Under the pieces are notes generated by a model. The model made no database searches, had not been told where the DNA came from, and saw nothing but the letters and a program-made list of their open reading frames with translations. This document shows, piece after piece, positions 62,752 to 64,000 of a stretch of 64,000 nt of DNA (positions are counted from its first letter, which is position 1; every line of letters begins with the position of its first letter). A program made the translations under genes and the position numbers. Source of the DNA: Nonomuraea typhae (lineage in GTDB: Bacteria; Actinomycetota; Actinomycetes; Streptosporangiales; Streptosporangiaceae); assembly GCF_009760925.1 (NCBI RefSeq), contig NZ_VRLV01000005.1:434001-498000 (forward strand). Direction: 5' to 3'.

Positions 62752-63411
62752 ATGGGTTGGCTGTTCGGCAAGAAGACATCGATGGTCCATCCGGAGGACG
62801 CCCTGTCAGGGCGCTCGACCCGCATGAAGATCCCCGCCCGCCACGCGGTCCTGGACGCCCCGCTGGCCCCGCCGTACCCCTCGGGGCTGGAGATCGCTGA
62901 CTTCGGCCTAGGCTGTTTCTGGGGCGCCGAGCGCAAGTTCTGGCAGACAGAAGGGGTGTACACCACCGCCGTCGGCTACCAGGGCGGCTACACCCCCAAC
63001 CCGACCTACGAAGAGGTCTGCACCGGCGCCACCGGCCACACGGAGGCCGTCCGCGTCGTGTACGACCCGGCAAAGGTGTCCTACGAGGAACTCCTCAAGC
63101 TCTTCTGGGAGGCCCACGACCCCACGCAGGGCATGCGCCAGGGCAACGACGTCGGCACCCAGTACCGCTCCGCCATCTACTACCACACGCCGGAGCAGGA
63201 AAAGTCCGCCCTGGCCTCCCGCGACGCCTACCAGAAGGTCCTGAAGACCTCCGGCTACGGCGACATCACCACAGAGATCGCCCCGGCCCCGGAGTTCTTC
63301 TACGCCGAGGACTACCACCAGCAGTACCTTCACCGCAACAAAAACGGCTACTGCGGAATCGGCGGCACTGGAGTCGCCTGCCCGATCGGCCTGACCTCGG
63401 GCGAGGCGTAG
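62752..63411 (+). CDS. msrA: peptide-methionine (S)-S-oxide reductase MsrA
   Basis: A 219-residue methionine sulfoxide reductase. Catalytic C55 lies in [10 protein letters not shown]; the signature [18 protein letters not shown] and [11 protein letters not shown] follow. C-terminal cysteines in [14 protein letters not shown] are candidates for recycling via disulfides. An N-terminal extension of about 45 residues is typical of actinobacterial and enteric forms. AGGAGG stands 6 nt before ATG 62752, in contrast with the leaderless genes nearby. It repairs oxidised methionine in proteins. Confidence 0.96.
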   Translation: MGWLFGKKTSMVHPEDALSGRSTRMKIPARHAVLDAPLAPPYPSGLEIADFGLGCFWGAERKFWQTEGVYTTAVGYQGGYTPNPTYEEVCTGATGHTEAVRVVYDPAKVSYEELLKLFWEAHDPTQGMRQGNDVGTQYRSAIYYHTPEQEKSALASRDAYQKVLKTSGYGDITTEIAPAPEFFYAEDYHQQYLHRNKNGYCGIGGTGVACPIGLTSGEA

Positions 63412-63558
63412 ACCTGCGTAGATAGCTAGATCCTGGCCCTGGATCGCCCGGCGCAACCCGGTGTCGATCATGGGCCAGAGCCGTTCTCGGCGACAAGTTT
63501 CTCTACAGGGTCAAGGGCTCGCTTCGCTCGCCGCGCCGCCGCCCGCTCCGGGCGGCCA

Positions 63559-63598
63559 GCGCGCCGGGCATGCGGCCTGGGGGCCGGTCCCGGCGCGC
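63559..63598 (+). repeat. large GC hairpin downstream of msrA
   Basis: GCGCGCCGGG (63559-63568) and CCCGGCGCGC (63589-63598) form a perfect 10-bp stem; an inner CGGCC-TGGG-GGCCG stem-loop sits at its tip. It starts about 150 bp after msrA. No T-run follows, so a terminator role is uncertain. Confidence 0.7.
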
Positions 63599-63762
63599 GC
63601 CGCCCACCGCTCCAAGGCGGCGCGACAACCCTTCAGCCATCTCCTGGAGCATCAAGGCCGTTCCGTCACCGGCCTCCACCGCTACGCGGCCCCTGCGGGG
63701 TGCTGCGCATGGACGCCGGCCACTGCACTCCCCGATCGATCACCCACGGGCCGAGGTCCGTA

Positions 63763-63926
63763 CCCCCGCCCCCGATACCGCAGTGTTCGTGTCCCTCGGT
63801 CGGCGTCAACTCCGTCTGTGCGGCGAAAGGGGTGGGCCGCGTGGAACCTCACAGGGCTGAGGTCCGGGAAGACGGAGTTGACACCTCGGTCGGGCCACAC
63901 AGTCCGGCAGCTATCGGGGGCGGGGG
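63763..63926 (+). repeat. nested inverted-repeat element with a predicted three-way-junction core
   Basis: Outer arms CCCCCGCCCCCGATA (63763-63777) and its exact complement (63912-63926) enclose inner arms GTCAACTCCGTCT (63805-63817) and its complement (63870-63882). Inside lie two further stems: 63818-63824 with 63836-63842 (7 pairs, two G-U) and 63843-63851 with 63858-63865 (8 pairs, one bulged A). The inner three stems form a three-way junction with only a GGGA linker. CCTCGGTCGG flanks the inner element directly on both sides (63794-63803, 63884-63893), like a target duplication. Confidence 0.75.
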
Positions 63927-64000
63927 AATGTGGGCCGTGCCAAGCCCCTGAAGGGCTACCGGACATACCCGGCCAGCAGCGCGCCCCAGATCTCCCGTGT

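Larger units (their letters stand above)
63412..64000. other. 589-bp gene-free end of the window with repeats
   Basis: No convincing gene was found; the open frames on both strands have poor codon structure and low-complexity Arg/Pro products. The first 70 bp carry a short AT-richer stretch, then a GC-rich zone with a large hairpin (63559-63598). From about 63760 a nested inverted-repeat element takes over. It may be the edge of a mobile element or a structured RNA locus that continues beyond the window. Confidence 0.6.

Noticed and set aside
63852-63868. GGGCTGAGG resembling the TPP riboswitch core
   Set aside because: The conserved CTGATCTGG and GCG-rich helix segments of the THI element are absent and no thiamine gene follows in the window.
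63570-63966. Short open frames on both strands in the last 400 bp
   Set aside because: Products are Arg/Pro-rich, overlap the palindromic arms and show no recognisable motif or ribosome binding site.

Overview
The window is one contiguous stretch of a very GC-rich actinobacterial chromosome. Codon third positions are almost all G or C, GTG and TTG starts are common, genes are chained by 4-bp ATGA/GTGA overlaps, and the gene content is typical of a filamentous, spore-forming actinomycete: BldN-like and BldC-like developmental regulators, an AfsR-like BTAD regulator, and a menaquinone-based respiratory chain. Order and content fit a Streptosporangiales member such as Nonomuraea, but this is an inference from family and synteny knowledge. 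From about 12.6 to 39 kb the gene order parallels the Mycobacterium tuberculosis Rv0498-Rv0530 neighbourhood and the Streptomyces rex-hem-bldN neighbourhood. No tRNA, rRNA, CRISPR array, phage or intact insertion sequence was seen.

Layout. 0-11.4 kb is accessory transport and signalling: the end of a MacA-like adaptor with its MacB-type ATPase and permease; a 1047-residue AfsR-like regulator (winged helix, BTAD, NB-ARC, TPR-like tail); a DrrAB-type exporter; and a second ABC-2 transporter downstream of its own NarL/DesK-type two-component system. 11.5-19.6 kb holds an AcuC-like deacetylase, a conserved phosphatase-like gene, an excisionase-like HTH protein, the 32-residue ribosomal protein bS22, an epimerase-like SDR with an acyltransferase, a second SDR, an ECF sigma factor paired with an LCP-domain membrane protein, and an alpha/beta hydrolase whose 3' end lies in a 32-bp tandem repeat. 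19.6-23.7 kb is a developmental block: a HAD-IB phosphatase, a DUF5667-type candidate anti-sigma factor, a BldN-like sigma factor, and a divergent membrane protein fused to an ABM (monooxygenase-like) domain.

23.7-31.5 kb is the heme block: a glutaredoxin-like gene diverging from rex, then hemA, hemC, a CobA-like/HemD fusion, hemB, a degenerate prim-pol-like protein and hemL. Two EamA transporters, a 34-residue gene and a LysR regulator follow. 34.5-39 kb is cytochrome c maturation (histidine phosphatase, TlpA-like lipoprotein, CcdA, ResB, ResC/CcsB). 39-42.8 kb holds small and poorly understood genes: a PLDc_N membrane protein, an anthrax-lethal-factor-like metallopeptidase with a small acidic partner, a BldC-like regulator, a DUF4229 protein and a secreted beta-propeller.

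42.9-61.4 kb is the respiratory block: menG, a geranylgeranyl-reductase (MenJ-like), all fourteen complex I genes in canonical nuoA-N order, and a polyprenyl diphosphate synthase. Quinone synthesis and quinone reduction are thus encoded together. A perfect 18-bp Rex operator sits at the head of the reductase/nuo block and a near-perfect one lies between the glutaredoxin gene and rex, so one NADH-sensing repressor probably ties heme supply to NADH dehydrogenase. A small unknown gene, rarD and msrA follow.

The last 589 bp carry no convincing gene. They contain a large hairpin and a nested inverted-repeat element whose core folds on paper into a compact three-way junction flanked by 10-bp direct repeats. 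A second window-wide signal is the number of genes (at least eleven) with a -10-like hexamer 6-10 nt before the start codon and no Shine-Dalgarno, suggesting leaderless transcripts.
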